Positions 48,001-58,392 of a stretch of DNA of 64,000 bases are shown piece by piece. The notes under the pieces were generated by a model. The model had not been told where the DNA came from, did no database searches, and worked only from the letters and a program-made list of their open reading frames with translations. Position 1 is the first letter of the stretch, and each line of letters starts with the position of its first letter. This DNA is from Lineus longissimus (lineage: Eukaryota > Nemertea > Pilidiophora > Heteronemertea > Lineidae): assembly GCF_910592395.1 (NCBI RefSeq), contig NC_088312.1, forward strand, positions 10,850,001 through 10,914,000, written 5' to 3'. Both the position numbers and the translations under genes were made by a program.

Positions 48001-50966
48001 CAGCCGCCAAGTGCCAGGGGGTCTCACTCAACGATGCGATGTTGGCAGGACCCAAGCTGCAGCGAGACATTTTTGACATTTTAGCACGGTTTCGACGAGG
48101 TCCAGTGGGGCTGATTGGAGATATCAAGGAGATGTTCAGCCAGGTGATGTTGAACCCTAAGGATCGGGCGTATCATCGAAATTTATGGAGAGATTTGGAC
48201 TTGACAGCTCCCATCAAGATCTACGAGTCAACTCGAGTGACTTTCGGAGACAAGGCGTCTCCTTTTTTGGCCCAGTATGTCCTGCAGAGTCACGCACGAG
48301 CTCATCAAGATGAGTACCCAGAGGGAGCCAGAGTGTGTCAGGAGAATACTTATATGGATGACGCCATTGACTCTCAACCAGACACCGCTGCCACTATCAA
48401 GTTGAGATGTGAGCTGAGCGCCCTTTTGCTTAAGGCAGGGTTTTTCATCCGCCGTTGGTGTAGTAATGAGTCAGAAGTATTGGAGGGTGTACCCCGTGAG
48501 GACTGTGCAGCAGGCATTGTGGACTTGCAGGACTCCACTTTGATGCCGAGCGTTAAGACACTGGGAATCAAGTGGAACGCAGCGACAGATATGTTAGAGT
48601 TCTCCACCCAAAACATCGCGCCACCGGCAGTAATGACTAAGAGAACACTCTTGAGTCGTGTTGCTACGTTGTTCGACCCTTTGCAATGGCTGTCACCCTT
48701 CACCATTCGTGTCAAGATCGTTCTTCAGCAGTCATGGGTGCTTGGACTGACGTGGGATGAGCCCCTTCCCTCAGGAATGATTGCTGAAGCCAGAGATTGG
48801 TTTGCTGAGCTGAAGAAGATCGAAGGCATCTCAATACCGAGGTGCTACTTCCGCACACAGCCTGACAGCGAGATTACTCTTCATACCTTCAGTGATGCCT
48901 CTTCAAAAGCATATGCCGCCGTCACGTACATCCGTCAGCAGAAGGCAGATGGCGGGGTGAACCTTGCGTTGGTGGCGTCAAAGGCTAGGGTCGCTCCATT
49001 GAAGATAGTGAGCATCCCAAGACTGGAATTAATGGCAGCTGTTCTCGGTCATCGTCTCACCCAGAAGATAACCAACGTTTTGAAGTATTCTATGATGAAC
49101 GTGACGTATTGGACTGACAGTATGGATGTGGTGCACTGGGTTCGCAGCCAGTCACGTCAGTTCAAAACATTTGTAGCCAACAGAGTATCAGACTTGCAAT
49201 CCGATTCCCTGCCGAGTCAATGGCGGTTCGTACCTGGAGTGGTGAACCCGGCAGACGTAGCGACCAGGGGCATGACAGCAAGGGAGTTCACTTCCAAGAA
49301 TGTATGGTTTGACGGACCCGACTTTTTGTATGCTGATGAGGATTGTTGGCCGGAAACCCCGATGGGAACCAAGAGTGCAGAGGCGGAGGGAGAGACTTCT
49401 AGATCCTATGTTCACGTTACCGTGTCTGGACCGGAGCGCACGATAGTAATAAATTTTTCAAAGTTCTCCACCTGGATCCGTCTGGTCCGAGTCACGATGT
49501 GGGTATTGAGGTTCATCGACTGCTTAAGAGTCAAGGCAAAGAGAGTAAGAGGGGAGAAGTTGGCTTCGGAGGCAGATAGATCTTCCTTTAACTGGTTTCT
49601 ACACGCAGAGACGGTGTTGCTTCAGGCGGTACAGAGAGAGAGTTTTACGGAAACGATAGAGGCCCTGAGATCAGGGCAGGGTTGCCGACGGAGTCGTCTA
49701 CAGAATTTGTCTCCGTTTCTGGATGAGAATGGTATCTTGAGAGTTGGCGGCAGACTTCAGCACTCGTCATTGCCGTATGATGCACGTCATCCGATCATTC
49801 TTCCAAGCCAGCATCACTTGTCAACCTTGATCATTCGACGAGCCCATTCAACTGCCGGACATTCCAGAGGGGTGAACGCTGTCTTGGCTGAGATCCGCCA
49901 GCGTTTCTGGATTGTTCAGGGGCGGGAGATGGTGAAGAGGGTAGCATACGAATGCTTTTTCTGTCGACGACGTAAGGGATCACATGCCTCCCAGATCATG
50001 GCGCCGCTGCCCACGTCACGTGTGATGCAGTCTTTGCGAGCCTTCAGTTACTGCGGTGTGGACTACGCTGGGCCATTTATCACCAAGATAACTCGGAGAG
50101 TTACTGCCAAGAGGTACCTATGTCTTTTCACCTGTATGCAGACGCGTGGAGTTCATTTGGAGATGGCGTACTCCATGGAGACGGATGGGTTTCTTCTCGC
50201 CTTTTCACGAATGGTTGCACGCCGGGGAAAGCCAGCAGAGGTAGTCAGTGACAACGGCAGCAATTTTGTTGGAGCAGAGCGAGTCCTTCGAGAGTTAGTT
50301 CAAGGGTTGGAACAAGAACGAATCCTAGAGTCCGCAACCAATCAGGGCATCAAGTGGAGGTTTAACCCGCCATACGGGTCACACCATGGTGGTGTGTTCG
50401 AATCACTTATTAAGTCTGCCAAGCGGTCACTTTATGCAATTTTTGGTGAAGCCCACCTTACTGATGAGGAACTACTGACGGCGATCGTGGAGGTGGAGGG
50501 GCTCTTAAACTCTCGCCCCCTGGCATACTGCAGTTCCGACCCATGTGATGAGGAGGTGTTAACACCAAACCATTTTCTGGTTGTGCAGTGTGGTGGTCCT
50601 CTAGCGCCTCAACGAATAGAGGAACTGCCGTTCAACCCGAGGAATCGTTGGCGAGTCGTTCAAAGTTTGCTGGGCAAGTTTTGGACACGATGGTCCAAGG
50701 AGTACCTATCCATCCAGCAGCCAAGAGGGAAATGGGTGACTCCTCAACCGGACTTGAGCATTGGAGATGTTGTTGTCATGCAGGAATCTAGCAAGATACG
50801 TAGCAGTTGGCCATTGGCACGTGTAGTCGAGGTTTTTCCCAGTAGTGATAGTCATACACGAACAGTGAAGGTCCTTTCGAGAGGAAAGGAGTATATCAGA
50901 CCGATCACGAGATTAGTTCCGTTGGTCGTTTCAAGAGATAATTTGGAAGTGACCCGGACAGACTAG
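45036..50966 (+). CDS. BEL/Pao gag-pol polyprotein (1976 aa, intact)
   Basis: A single uninterrupted frame. Residues 1-270 are charged and coiled-coil. About 345-520 is a DUF1759-type gag region. About 569-640 carries Cys/His zinc knuckles (CPLCKAAHH, CYRCLCSNHMGKDC). About 690 has the aspartic protease motif LLDDGSDSTY. Reverse transcriptase spans about 980-1200, with YMDD near 1106. RNase H is near 1285 (FSDASSKAY). An H2C2 zinc-binding segment spans about 1603-1645 (HSTAGHSRG to CFFC). The integrase core has its acidic triad in GVDYAGPF, SDNGSNF and GVFESL. The end is a DUF5641 domain (DVVVMQE). All catalytic signatures expected for replication are present, and no stop or frameshift is seen. 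Its GC-rich coding differs from the flanking AT-rich DNA. Confidence 0.95.
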   Translation: MANVRRSTRTRRPPPYLKSFVTGPLRGSQAHQSVSWFQSLEEEAAVDEEDEVLVQASSKDDVEAWLEGESLALMEEIESERRKVDALLRSRGSRTGMLRMVDRMRASFEELRRVIDRLVSSYTSLDKMRELVQAGRSIKAKIQDTEDEVDAQLTEREDEAQSMGQAVDKPDEKLPEACDGNHDEEKDAGSELSHESQQSQRSLKSQSAQIKAEVASMRVGQEKRRYAAELAVKEAQHKMAIAEAEDEAARARLEAKLWSEDPARHVRLPMTVITSRSPAEMKTPPQPEQEVPDESCEDPLGRLVHSITSSHLPKPAHSSTPARAVGGQNSTGSREVGKFFQGIAKPHLPKFDGNRDLYEDWRAQFEVCVDQAEVPIRFKMIMLKNALIGRAGKLVENLGFTEAQYSMALFKLDQRYGGESRILKKYIDQLMALNEVSEQDLKGLEDLANHLCDVVSKLADTDHAQELVGQNTLYALVRRKVPVSLLVKYAESDTSTRIDGLAVFAKWFNHHVCLMIEMTDLRESRRKGQSQTSANKLVKRPDKSTAYASTATASSGTTSKPADAENQYSCPLCKAAHHIVKCDRWTPTTTSQRWDIAKEKALCYRCLCSNHMGKDCQKGSRKCGIDGCQKNHHRHLHRRKPKTDVLVEPKDHTNNMFGVTKDGRVYPSKVALRVIPVYVVGSRGQRQRLNALLDDGSDSTYITRSAAEALNTPVQEHALSVSTLTDPKKSLRSGLAVMTIKSLSGEITAKVGARVLDRLCENLPPQNWQHLRDRWSHLKGIEFPRVDGCKTVDILIGADHPELTLALEERPGQLGEPVARLTPLGWTCTGSIEVVTPLTSNSVTTANTYSTITDRQLDESLRSLWNMDVFTTTSESNFTPEERAIIKRTEASKVYTDNRYEVSIPWVGDTPDLPNNFQEARRRLLSIERTLLKKPHLAKKYCDGMRQNIQKGYLQEIEAANAEGGWYLPHFPVVREDKETTKVRIVFDSAAKCQGVSLNDAMLAGPKLQRDIFDILARFRRGPVGLIGDIKEMFSQVMLNPKDRAYHRNLWRDLDLTAPIKIYESTRVTFGDKASPFLAQYVLQSHARAHQDEYPEGARVCQENTYMDDAIDSQPDTAATIKLRCELSALLLKAGFFIRRWCSNESEVLEGVPREDCAAGIVDLQDSTLMPSVKTLGIKWNAATDMLEFSTQNIAPPAVMTKRTLLSRVATLFDPLQWLSPFTIRVKIVLQQSWVLGLTWDEPLPSGMIAEARDWFAELKKIEGISIPRCYFRTQPDSEITLHTFSDASSKAYAAVTYIRQQKADGGVNLALVASKARVAPLKIVSIPRLELMAAVLGHRLTQKITNVLKYSMMNVTYWTDSMDVVHWVRSQSRQFKTFVANRVSDLQSDSLPSQWRFVPGVVNPADVATRGMTAREFTSKNVWFDGPDFLYADEDCWPETPMGTKSAEAEGETSRSYVHVTVSGPERTIVINFSKFSTWIRLVRVTMWVLRFIDCLRVKAKRVRGEKLASEADRSSFNWFLHAETVLLQAVQRESFTETIEALRSGQGCRRSRLQNLSPFLDENGILRVGGRLQHSSLPYDARHPIILPSQHHLSTLIIRRAHSTAGHSRGVNAVLAEIRQRFWIVQGREMVKRVAYECFFCRRRKGSHASQIMAPLPTSRVMQSLRAFSYCGVDYAGPFITKITRRVTAKRYLCLFTCMQTRGVHLEMAYSMETDGFLLAFSRMVARRGKPAEVVSDNGSNFVGAERVLRELVQGLEQERILESATNQGIKWRFNPPYGSHHGGVFESLIKSAKRSLYAIFGEAHLTDEELLTAIVEVEGLLNSRPLAYCSSDPCDEEVLTPNHFLVVQCGGPLAPQRIEELPFNPRNRWRVVQSLLGKFWTRWSKEYLSIQQPRGKWVTPQPDLSIGDVVVMQESSKIRSSWPLARVVEVFPSSDSHTRTVKVLSRGKEYIRPITRLVPLVVSRDNLEVTRTD

Positions 50967-50975
50967 TTCCGGTCA

Positions 50976-50985
50976 CAGAGGGGGG
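50976..50985 (+). promoter_or_regulatory. Polypurine tract of BEL/Pao element
   Basis: A purine run ending in GGGGGG sits directly before the TG that opens the 3' LTR, the usual site for plus-strand priming. Confidence 0.7.
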
Positions 50986-51224
50986 TGTTTCTACGGACGC
51001 CGCCCCGCCATGTTTTGTCATTTCACTTGCTGTAAACAGTTCCGGTGCGCGCACTGCCTGTCGGGTAGGCGGGCCGGGACTTTGAATTAATATTATTTTG
51101 TTCTGGTTGAGTTAATATTTGGGCGTAATCCCAGTCGACCATATTTCGTGGAGTGGAGGAGACGTTTTTACTGCACTGCCGTGTTCGTTTTGGTGTTGTC
51201 CTGTTTTTTGTGCAGTCCTGTTTT
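50986..51224 (+). repeat. 3' LTR of BEL/Pao element, truncated after 239 bp
   Basis: It matches 43623-43848 apart from one substitution and a 15-bp segment missing from the 5' copy. Identity stops at CCTGTTTTGT, where repeat C begins with TGTTTTGTGTG, a shared 8-bp word at the break. Confidence 0.85.
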
Positions 51225-51713
51225 GTATGTTTTGTGTGTTCTCAATGAACTTGGTTCTTTCTGTCTCGATAGTGGACAAGGACATGATTGTTCTGTACAT
51301 CATAAACAAATCCTTCGTCCTTTCTGTCTCTGTGGACAAAAAGTACTAGGTGTTTGTCTACAGTTAAGTAGAAAGAGAGACAGTCTATGTCTACCTTACG
51401 TGGGGACAGAACAACCGTGTCCTTGTTCATTATGAAGACAGCAAACTGGGTCGTTATCTACTGTGAAGACAGAAATATCACAGCCCATGTCTACGGTCAT
51501 GACAGAACAACCGTGTCCTTATTCTATTGAAGACAGCAAGATCTAATAGGTGCTTATCCACTGCAAAGACAAAACTAGACACAGTTCATGTATACAGCAA
51601 GGAAGGAGGAAGATTGCAACACCATGCCTAACTGGTGTAGAAGGACATGTTTTTCCATCTCCACCGCAGATGCAGGTTTTTCCAGTTTCCTTATTGTCTT
51701 CACAGTGGATATG
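51225..51713. repeat. Satellite-like repeat C, copy 2 (right flank of BEL/Pao)
   Basis: 51225-51350 is the reverse complement of about 43090-43215. 51350-51570 is other GACAGAAAG-type units. 51575-51690 is the reverse complement of about 43505-43618. The order of blocks shows this is not a simple mirror image of the left flank. Confidence 0.65.
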
Positions 51714-52474
51714 ATAGCACCCCACGTGACTCCATCCAATCGTGTGCTCATGAGGAAGAGTATTGGGAGGAACTGAGCACGACATCTGCAAAAGCAGAAA
51801 AGCGAAAGGACGGAGAACAAGGGTGGGTGGGTGGGCAAAGCAAACGTCTCAAGAAAGCTAACGACGCTATTTCTAATGTATGAACTGGGCCTATCAATTA
51901 GACGAGTGCATGTTTTTTTAACTCTCAAGTACATATTTGGAGAGGTTTTGAAAAATATTTGCTGTGGCAAGTCTACCGATATAAAGAAATTATTTGATGA
52001 AAAAATTAATTTCGAATTTTGCTAATTGGGTAATAGGGGGCGTGTTTTGAGTTTTTCTGCCAGTTGGCTGAAAAGAGTGGAAATATCAAAGTCTGTCTAA
52101 TTTGTCGATTATCAAAAAATTTCCGTGGTCAACTACCAGTTTATTTTTCACCATTTACTTGCCCGACTCTCCGGAATAACATAATCTAAATTTCAGATTC
52201 ACAACCCCACGCAGTATTTGATGCGTCGCGGTCAAACATTGACAATTTAACTGCTTAAGGGCTTAAAAATCAATTGTGGTCTTGCCTCCTCGAACGGGAC
52301 AGCTGGGGAGCAGCCATTCTCCTCCCCTCTCGGGGCAAAAGGCTGAATGAGGCCGAACAAAAGGATTTCGCACACTCGTCGATGAAGTCACGTGGGGTGT
52401 GATAGCACCCCACGTGACTCCATCCAATCGTATGCTCATGAGGAAGAGTATTGGGAGGAACTGAGCACGACATT
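51714..52474. repeat. Direct and palindromic block around GTCACGTGGGGTG
   Basis: Segment B (CACCCCACGTGACTCCATCC onward, about 73 bp) occurs at 51714-51786 and again at 52407-52474. Segment A (GGCTGAATGAGGCCGAAC to GTCACGTGGGGTG, about 64 bp) is at 52337-52400 and again at 59752-59815. A and B meet at 52387-52420 as a palindrome with TGATAG at its centre. In between (51787-52336) I see no gene. Confidence 0.65.
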
Positions 52475-53139
52475 CCTACAATTTCGAATGCGCCAGGCAA
52501 AATCTCGCTCATTCCTATTCCAAGTTAATCCAACACTCCCACCACTCCCAAAACTCCTATAACTTCTCCAACGCGTGAAAGAAAATTATACAAGGCGGAT
52601 ATATCTTATACAGAGATACTTTTATTCCTTTGAACCAAGAGTACATGTATATACGTGACATACGGCTACAGAAACGGGAGTTAACATGATGCAAACGCAA
52701 AACGTATTATTAGCGAAATCACTTTAGTGAGAATGATGATAGAAGCTAGAACTTGATGAAGAGTTTTGGTTCAGGGGCCTGCGATAACCGTGATATAGAA
52801 GTCCTCGTTGTGAACATGTATGCATGCATATCATTGAATTAATGAACTAATGTAATTGAATGAGCGCTTACAATCGTATTTTGTGCTGAATCAGATTTGC
52901 GTGAAAATTATATAGCGCTGGCGGAAAGGCATTAAAGGATGCATACTGCTCGAACTCTCTTTCCAGCCTGAGTGGTGCACTTGAGGAGCTAGCCAAACTA
53001 CGGGCAACGGCGATAGCTCGCTTCAACGAGCCTTCCCTAGTGTAATAAGCATAAGATTTTCTTGTCCACGTGCCTCATCGTGTCGGTGGCGATCGTGTCG
53101 GTGGCGTTACTTTCACGAGGGTGTAGAGGTTGCTGCGCA

Positions 53140-53818
53140 TCATAAAAGTGCTAGGGTGATAGAGCAACCCGCTCTTATGCTGTGAGGGGTCTCACCCTGG
53201 TATATGCCGAGGGTACGTAGGTAATGGACCAGGCGATGAGACATAGTAGTGTATGATACGGGTTTATTTAAGACGGTACCATTTTCCGATACCACTCCAA
53301 AGAGATAACCTAACGAGAGATCCACCTCCCATGAACGAGCCCAGCTTACATAACGGTCAAGACCCGCAATCGGGCAGGTAGCAACTTTGGAACAGCGTGT
53401 AACCGTGAAAGTGTTGCAAACGCCGGTAGCCCCCCTAATCGCTTTTGTGAAGGAGTGCGATATCGCCACACCCGAGTTGTCTAAGTTGGCTTGCGACTCT
53501 GCCTAAATCACTGGCACGATCTCCCGCAAAGAATTGAAGTTTGAAATAAGCTTGATCTCTATGTAGAGCGCAACGTTGCCTTGGCGACAGGTTACTACGA
53601 GTTATTTGATCATCAATATATGCGGCAATTTTGATAATTTTTGAGAGAAACATGGGCTTGGCCTAAGTGGGAACAACCTGAGCTCTTGCTTGCTCCCCTG
53701 CTATATGTTTTATGTACGATTTAACGAACGGAGATGCCGCCGGGTTTCCCGCGCCTAGGATGTCACAATAGGAAGTACCTCTACCGCATTCTCTAAAGAT
53801 GGCTTTATTCTTTGTTCC
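53140..53818 (-). pseudogene. Broken tyrosine-recombinase gene (Crypton/DIRS-like)
   Basis: Reading leftwards from 53818: ECGRGTSYCDILGAGNPAA, an in-frame TAG at 53665-53663, then FLSKIIKIAAYID, FKLQFFAGDRASDLG, a frame change near 53465, then TVTRCSKVATCPIAGLDRYV, LGYLFGVVSENG, PVSYTTMSHRLVHYLRTLGI and TPHSIRAGCSITLALL followed by a stop. GDRASD and TPHSIR fit the catalytic Arg and His-x-x-Arg of eukaryotic tyrosine recombinases. The tyrosine would lie beyond the stop and is not seen. Whether it came from a Crypton (recombinase only) or a DIRS retroelement cannot be decided here. Harbinger is inserted just upstream of it. Confidence 0.7.
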
Positions 53819-54528
53819 AACTCTGATGCAATAAAGCTTGCAAATTTAGCACAGGAGGGCGAATTTTGGAAGGACTCAGAAGGCGGGCGCTGAGAGTCAA
53901 ATGCTTGCCCTTTAAAATTTCCCTTGAAATGCTTAAAAAATGGCTCTATATGTCCACTCCATTATGTAGCCAGTTGGCTGTACTGTTGCGACATAGGGTC
54001 GTCAGGGGGAAGAATTTCATCCAAAGAACTGGCATGCTCGTGCAACTGGCCGGCAACGAAATTATCTGGGTCTCTTAGCGCAATACTATTACATCAAAGC
54101 TTAGCCGCCGGGAAAAAACGTCCTCAAGTTTTGGGCAAAATTGGGCGGGGAGTTGGGCTTTCTGTCCCTTGAGGTTTACCCAGCTTGGCGAGAACCTTGC
54201 AGAGCGCGAAGCTGACACCGGATCAAATGGCGTTTTAAGGCGCGGCTCCACTTGACAGTTTTCTGTCGAAAGTTTGCTGTCAGATAGTGACTGTCCAATG
54301 ACTATCCCGTGGAAGTTGTTCAGCTAGTGGCTGTATGACAGCAATAGATAACTGTCCGAAAGATTGTAGGATGGTCAATTTCTGTCGTGTGGAAGTGAGC
54401 CACATAGATTATGCAAGTTGGTTATAAAAGTGTCAGACAGTGCTTTTATCGACTAGCACTTGCTCTATTTTGGGATAGAACTGTCGTACAGATCCGTCGA
54501 ACAGATCAGTGCGAGTTCAACACGAGAA

Positions 54529-56434
54529 ATGGCAGACGAATTTCATGTTGAAGTTGCGGAGAGTGAATGGTCGCAAGATGCGGTCAGCAACCTCATTGAA
54601 GGTTACAGAGCGAGGCCTGCACTATGGGATGTCACGTCTGCCGAATATAGAGACAGGTTGAAGAAAGAGGATGCATGGAAAAGTCTGGCGAAGGATTGTA
54701 AAAGAGATAAAGTGCAAGTGACGAGAAAAATGCACAACCTGAGAAACCAGTATGCGCAAGAATTAAAGAAAGCCACCAAGAGGAAATCTGGGCAAGGGAC
54801 TGACGACGTTTACACCCCAAAGTGGATGTACTACAAGGCATTCTCTTTTCTAAGGGGAGTTATTGGAGGACGAAAATCGAAGACCAATTTGGTGAGAATT
54901 ATCTTTATTTGTTAATTTTGTTACATGATTTCTCTCTTGCAGGTTTATTTCAGTCTCTCATGTCATAAATGCTCTTCATTCCGCCCACTTTAAGGACGGC
55001 TTCCTCAAATGAACTTGTACTGCCACGAAACCTCACCCTGGGGTGAGAGGAAGTACTCTCGAAATTCGTGGCGGATGTCTTGTGGGGTTTGAGCATGACG
55101 GTTGCTTGTGAATGGCTCGATTTGGAGCAGGTTGTTTGCTGGCATGCCCTCTTTTCGCCATGCTCCAGGGGTAATGACACCAGTAGCCATGTCTTCCATA
55201 TCGACTGTGCCATGTGGAGCGTAGCGTGCGCGCGAGTCTTTCTTCGTGATCATCAAATTATGTAATGCACAGGAAGCCAAAACGATATCCTCTGCTTTCT
55301 GTTCATCTACAGCTATCGGCTTTCGAAATATGCGGAAGACGCTGGACATTATGCCGAATGCATTTTCGACGATTCTACGCGCTCTCGAAAGTCGGTAGTT
55401 GAAGATGCGCATGCTACCGGGAATGTCTCGCGGAGGATATGGTTTCATTATGTTTTCCCGCAATGGAAAAGCATCGTCGGCCACAAATACAAATGGTACC
55501 TTCATATTTCGACCTGGAAGTACCCTTGGTGATGGTAGGCAAAGGGTCTTGTTCTCAAGACCCGAAGATAATGAACACCTGCCGAATATGCCCCCGTCAG
55601 CAACCCTTCCATTACATCCGACGTCGACAAACGTAAAGCGGTATTTCGCATCAACCAATGCCATCAGCACAATACTGTGGAAGCCTTTGTAATTAAAATA
55701 AAAACTCCCAGACGCTGCTGGAGCGTGCATGGTAATATGCTTTCCGTCTATGGCACCGATGCATTGGGGGAAGTTCCACCTTTCAAAGAATTCGGAAGCA
55801 AGTTGTAACCAATCATCGGAGTCGGAAGGAAACTGCAAAAAATTAAAAAATCATAACTATACATGTACTTGTACCACAATATTCAAACAGAAAAAATATA
55901 TATTTTCAGGAACAAGAAGAACAAGCGCCAGATGATACGCCAGATGCAACACTATTTAACAAGGACGAGATCTGCACTCAACCTCGAGGATCACCATCTT
56001 CCGTGGCCACACCCAACCCGCCACCGTCGAAATCTCGAAAACGAAAGGATGTCGGTCGTGCGTCTGATGAAATCCTTCAGAAGGCATGTGAAGTTATGTC
56101 AAGGGAGACCGATGAACTGGACACATTTGGTGCTTTTGTTGCTTCTGAGTTGAGGGGATTGAAATCAGAGTCGAACCGCAAGAAATTGAAACGGGATATT
56201 CAAAGGGTCATTCTTGAAGCAGCTGAGAAGGACGATGAAGACGCCGCAGCTATGACAACCACACTGACGCCCAGCACTTCTCGCAGCTCAACTTGCAGTC
56301 CTTCGTTGACGGGATTCAGCCAAAAAGAGCAGGGAAACACAGGCCCGGACGACAAGCAAATTCCGAATCAATTTTCCTTCCTACACATGCTTCAGGATCA
56401 GACAAACGTCATGTGTAATGATAAGAATAATTAA
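54529..56434 (+). CDS. Harbinger accessory DNA-binding protein (MADF/Myb-like + BESS)
   Basis: Two exons, 54529-54891 and 55910-56434 (TAA), in phase 0 with a GT..AG intron; 295 aa. I chose the ATG at 54529 (MADEFHVEV) because the codons before it are untypical. Residues about 15-105 form a MADF/Myb-SANT-like fold (VSNLIEGYRARPALWDV, AWKSLAKDC, VTRKMHNLRNQY, PKWMYYKAFSFL). A basic stretch SKSRKRKD may be a nuclear signal. A BESS-like helix follows (FGAFVASELRGLKS). In Harbinger elements this protein carries the transposase into the nucleus and onto the ends. Its intron contains the 3' exon of the transposase on the other strand. Confidence 0.85.
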
Positions 56435-58113
56435 TTGGTGTCACAGAATATAATAGGTGACCGAACACTATATTTTCCATTCATGTCATAATTATATTCA
56501 ATTCTATCACATGAGATATTATAAAACATCTCGAGACATTACCTATAGATCTGATGTTAAATAATTATATTCTGTCCAGATGATTTAAAATTATCAGATA
56601 AATTTAAAACATCAGATGATTTTAAATCGTCCCATTGAGATGTTTATAAAACATCTTATATATTAAAAGATCTCATTTCATCTCGGCAAACTCCGTATGA
56701 TCCCGAATGTCTTCGTTACTTTCCAAAAATTACCAACCAATCGCAACCGTGCTTTCATATTCCCTGGGAATTCAAACAAAATGTGGGCGATATTTTAAAA
56801 TTATCTGTCGGATATTTAATAATCATCTCACCGAAAAGAGTTATCAAACATCTGATCTGATTTGATATAAATCAAATAATTATGACATGAATTCAACTCC
56901 AGAGAACACTGCCGTGGCCGCCGGTCATACGATTCAGTGGTACCGACTTGCCTTCAGGAATTCCTCCTTGAGTGCCTCGTAAATGGCTTTGCACACTTCA
57001 GACACAATACGGGATATCGTTACGGCAGATATACGGAAGAGATACATCAGGCTGACGAATGAATCGCCTGAATTTAGAAATAAAAAGGAAAGTTTAAGAA
57101 TTTACATGGCCTTCATTTATGAAGTTCTTCATGTCATAATTATTCGATTTATATCACATCAGATGTTTATCAAATAGCATATGTTTTTAAAACATCTCAC
57201 TGGTAATTTTAAATCACCAAGACAAAATTAATTATTTAACATTCAGGGGCCAGTTGTTCAAACAACGTTAACAGATAACGTGGAGTTAAGCCAAACTGAC
57301 GTTATCTTTCTCACACTAGTCCTGTCTCACTTGAAGGATTGATACCAAATTTTAATCTGCCATCTAGAACTTCGATAGCAGGGGTTACATCCTGCAAAAG
57401 TCAATTCAGTTGTTACTTCCAGTTTTGCCATGGTTGGTCTCGGAAAGATAACGCCAATCTGTGTTAACGCCATGTTATCTGCTAACGTTGTTTGTACAAC
57501 CCAGCCCAGATGTTTATAAAATTTATCCGAGATGTTTTATAACATCTGATGTGACAGAAGTGAATAAAATAATGACATAAATGGAACTTCATATTACCGG
57601 TTATTCATTGAATTTCAGTTATGTCAGTGGAACTGTGTCTGGTTTGTTTATTGGGAAATAAACCGTGAAATAAAGCAATATTTGGAAAGTTATCACCTTT
57701 TTACCTATTTCTTCTGCTGAAATCCCTCAGTGCAGTACCTCATGTACGTGCTCTATTCATGATATAGTGGGGAAATAAGCATACTCACCAGTTGCCAGAA
57801 AGCGCAAAGTCACGGCAAGGCGCTCCCTCACCGGAATTGCAGGCCGCATACACGTGTCCTGTTTGTGGATCCTGGGTCCAACAAGCACTGCAAGCTCCTC
57901 GAAGTCAACTGCGGAGAGTCTCAAAAAATTGTTGAGACGACTCGAATCTTCCAATCTCAGCTCCCGTAGGAGGCAGTGGTATGCACCGTGTTGCTCCCTT
58001 CTAAGAAACCATTCATGTACCCAAAGCTTGTGCCTCCTCTTTTGCCTCCGCTCACGCAGTGTCATGTAAACCACAATCGCCGCGGCGACTTGTTTCCTTC
58101 TTGCTGGCAACAT
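55005..58113 (-). CDS. Harbinger transposase (DDE_Tnp_4)
   Basis: Three exons: 58113-57789, 57067-56952 and 55832-55005 (TGA). They total 1269 nt, or 422 aa, in phases 1 and 0. The second intron uses a GC donor (AAG|GCAAGT). Visible blocks are LNNFLRLSAVDFEELAVLVG, the HTH region GDSFVSLMYLFRISAVTISR, then the catalytic core with Asp in CIGAIDGKHI, Asp in FVADDAFPL and Glu in RRIVENAFGIM. All three catalytic residues are kept and no stop interrupts the joined frame, so activity is plausible. Intron 1 (0.72 kb) contains the MITE at 57246-57505. Confidence 0.9.
56435..56951. repeat. AT-rich, hairpin-dense segment inside Harbinger
   Basis: Many short inverted words such as GATGTTTATAAAACATC and AGATGATTTTAAATCGTC occur here. 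Related words return at 57110-57240 and 57500-57600 (TCATAATTAT with ATAAATCAAATAATTATG), so this may be another inserted, partly symmetrical element. Confidence 0.5.
57246..57505. mobile_element. 260-bp MITE nested in Harbinger transposase intron 1
   Basis: The left end, GGGGCCAGTTGTTCAAACAACG, is matched by its inverse at the right (CGTTGTTTGTACAACCCAGCCC). The first 40 or so bases of each arm, including AGATAAC words, are near-complementary. Confidence 0.75.
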
Positions 58114-58265
58114 GCTGAATGAAGACAGCCACGTGGAAGGTAAATACGGCTGTCAGACAGAAACTATCATACAAAACCACCGTACGTGGATGGCCCTTAC
58201 GACAGTTGCTTTCGATAGAAACTATCTCGCTCGTTTCCAGAGCTCGCAGACGAGGGTTTCTTTTC

Positions 58266-58392
58266 TGCAAGTTGCAAGTTGCAAGTTAAAAATGCAAGTT
58301 GCAAGTTGAAAATGCAAGTTGCAAGTTGAAAATGCAAGTTGCAAGTTGAAAATGCAAGTTGCAAGTTGAAAATGCAAGTTGCAAGTTGCCCA
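58266..58392. repeat. 21-bp GCAAGTT tandem repeat, array 1
   Basis: About six perfect units of AAAATGCAAGTTGCAAGTTG lie just upstream of the transposase start codon on the minus strand. Confidence 0.85.

Larger units (their letters stand above)
43623..51224 (+). mobile_element. BEL/Pao LTR retrotransposon, 3' LTR truncated
   Basis: Order: 5' LTR 43623-44873, primer-binding site 44874-44891, single gag-pol frame 45036-50966, purine tract about 50976-50985, partial 3' LTR 50986-51224. The integrase-like DUF5641 C-terminus and gag DUF1759 place it in BEL/Pao rather than Gypsy or Copia. The LTR portions that can be compared differ by one base and one 15-bp indel, so insertion is recent. Target duplication cannot be seen because the right end is lost. 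Confidence 0.92.
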
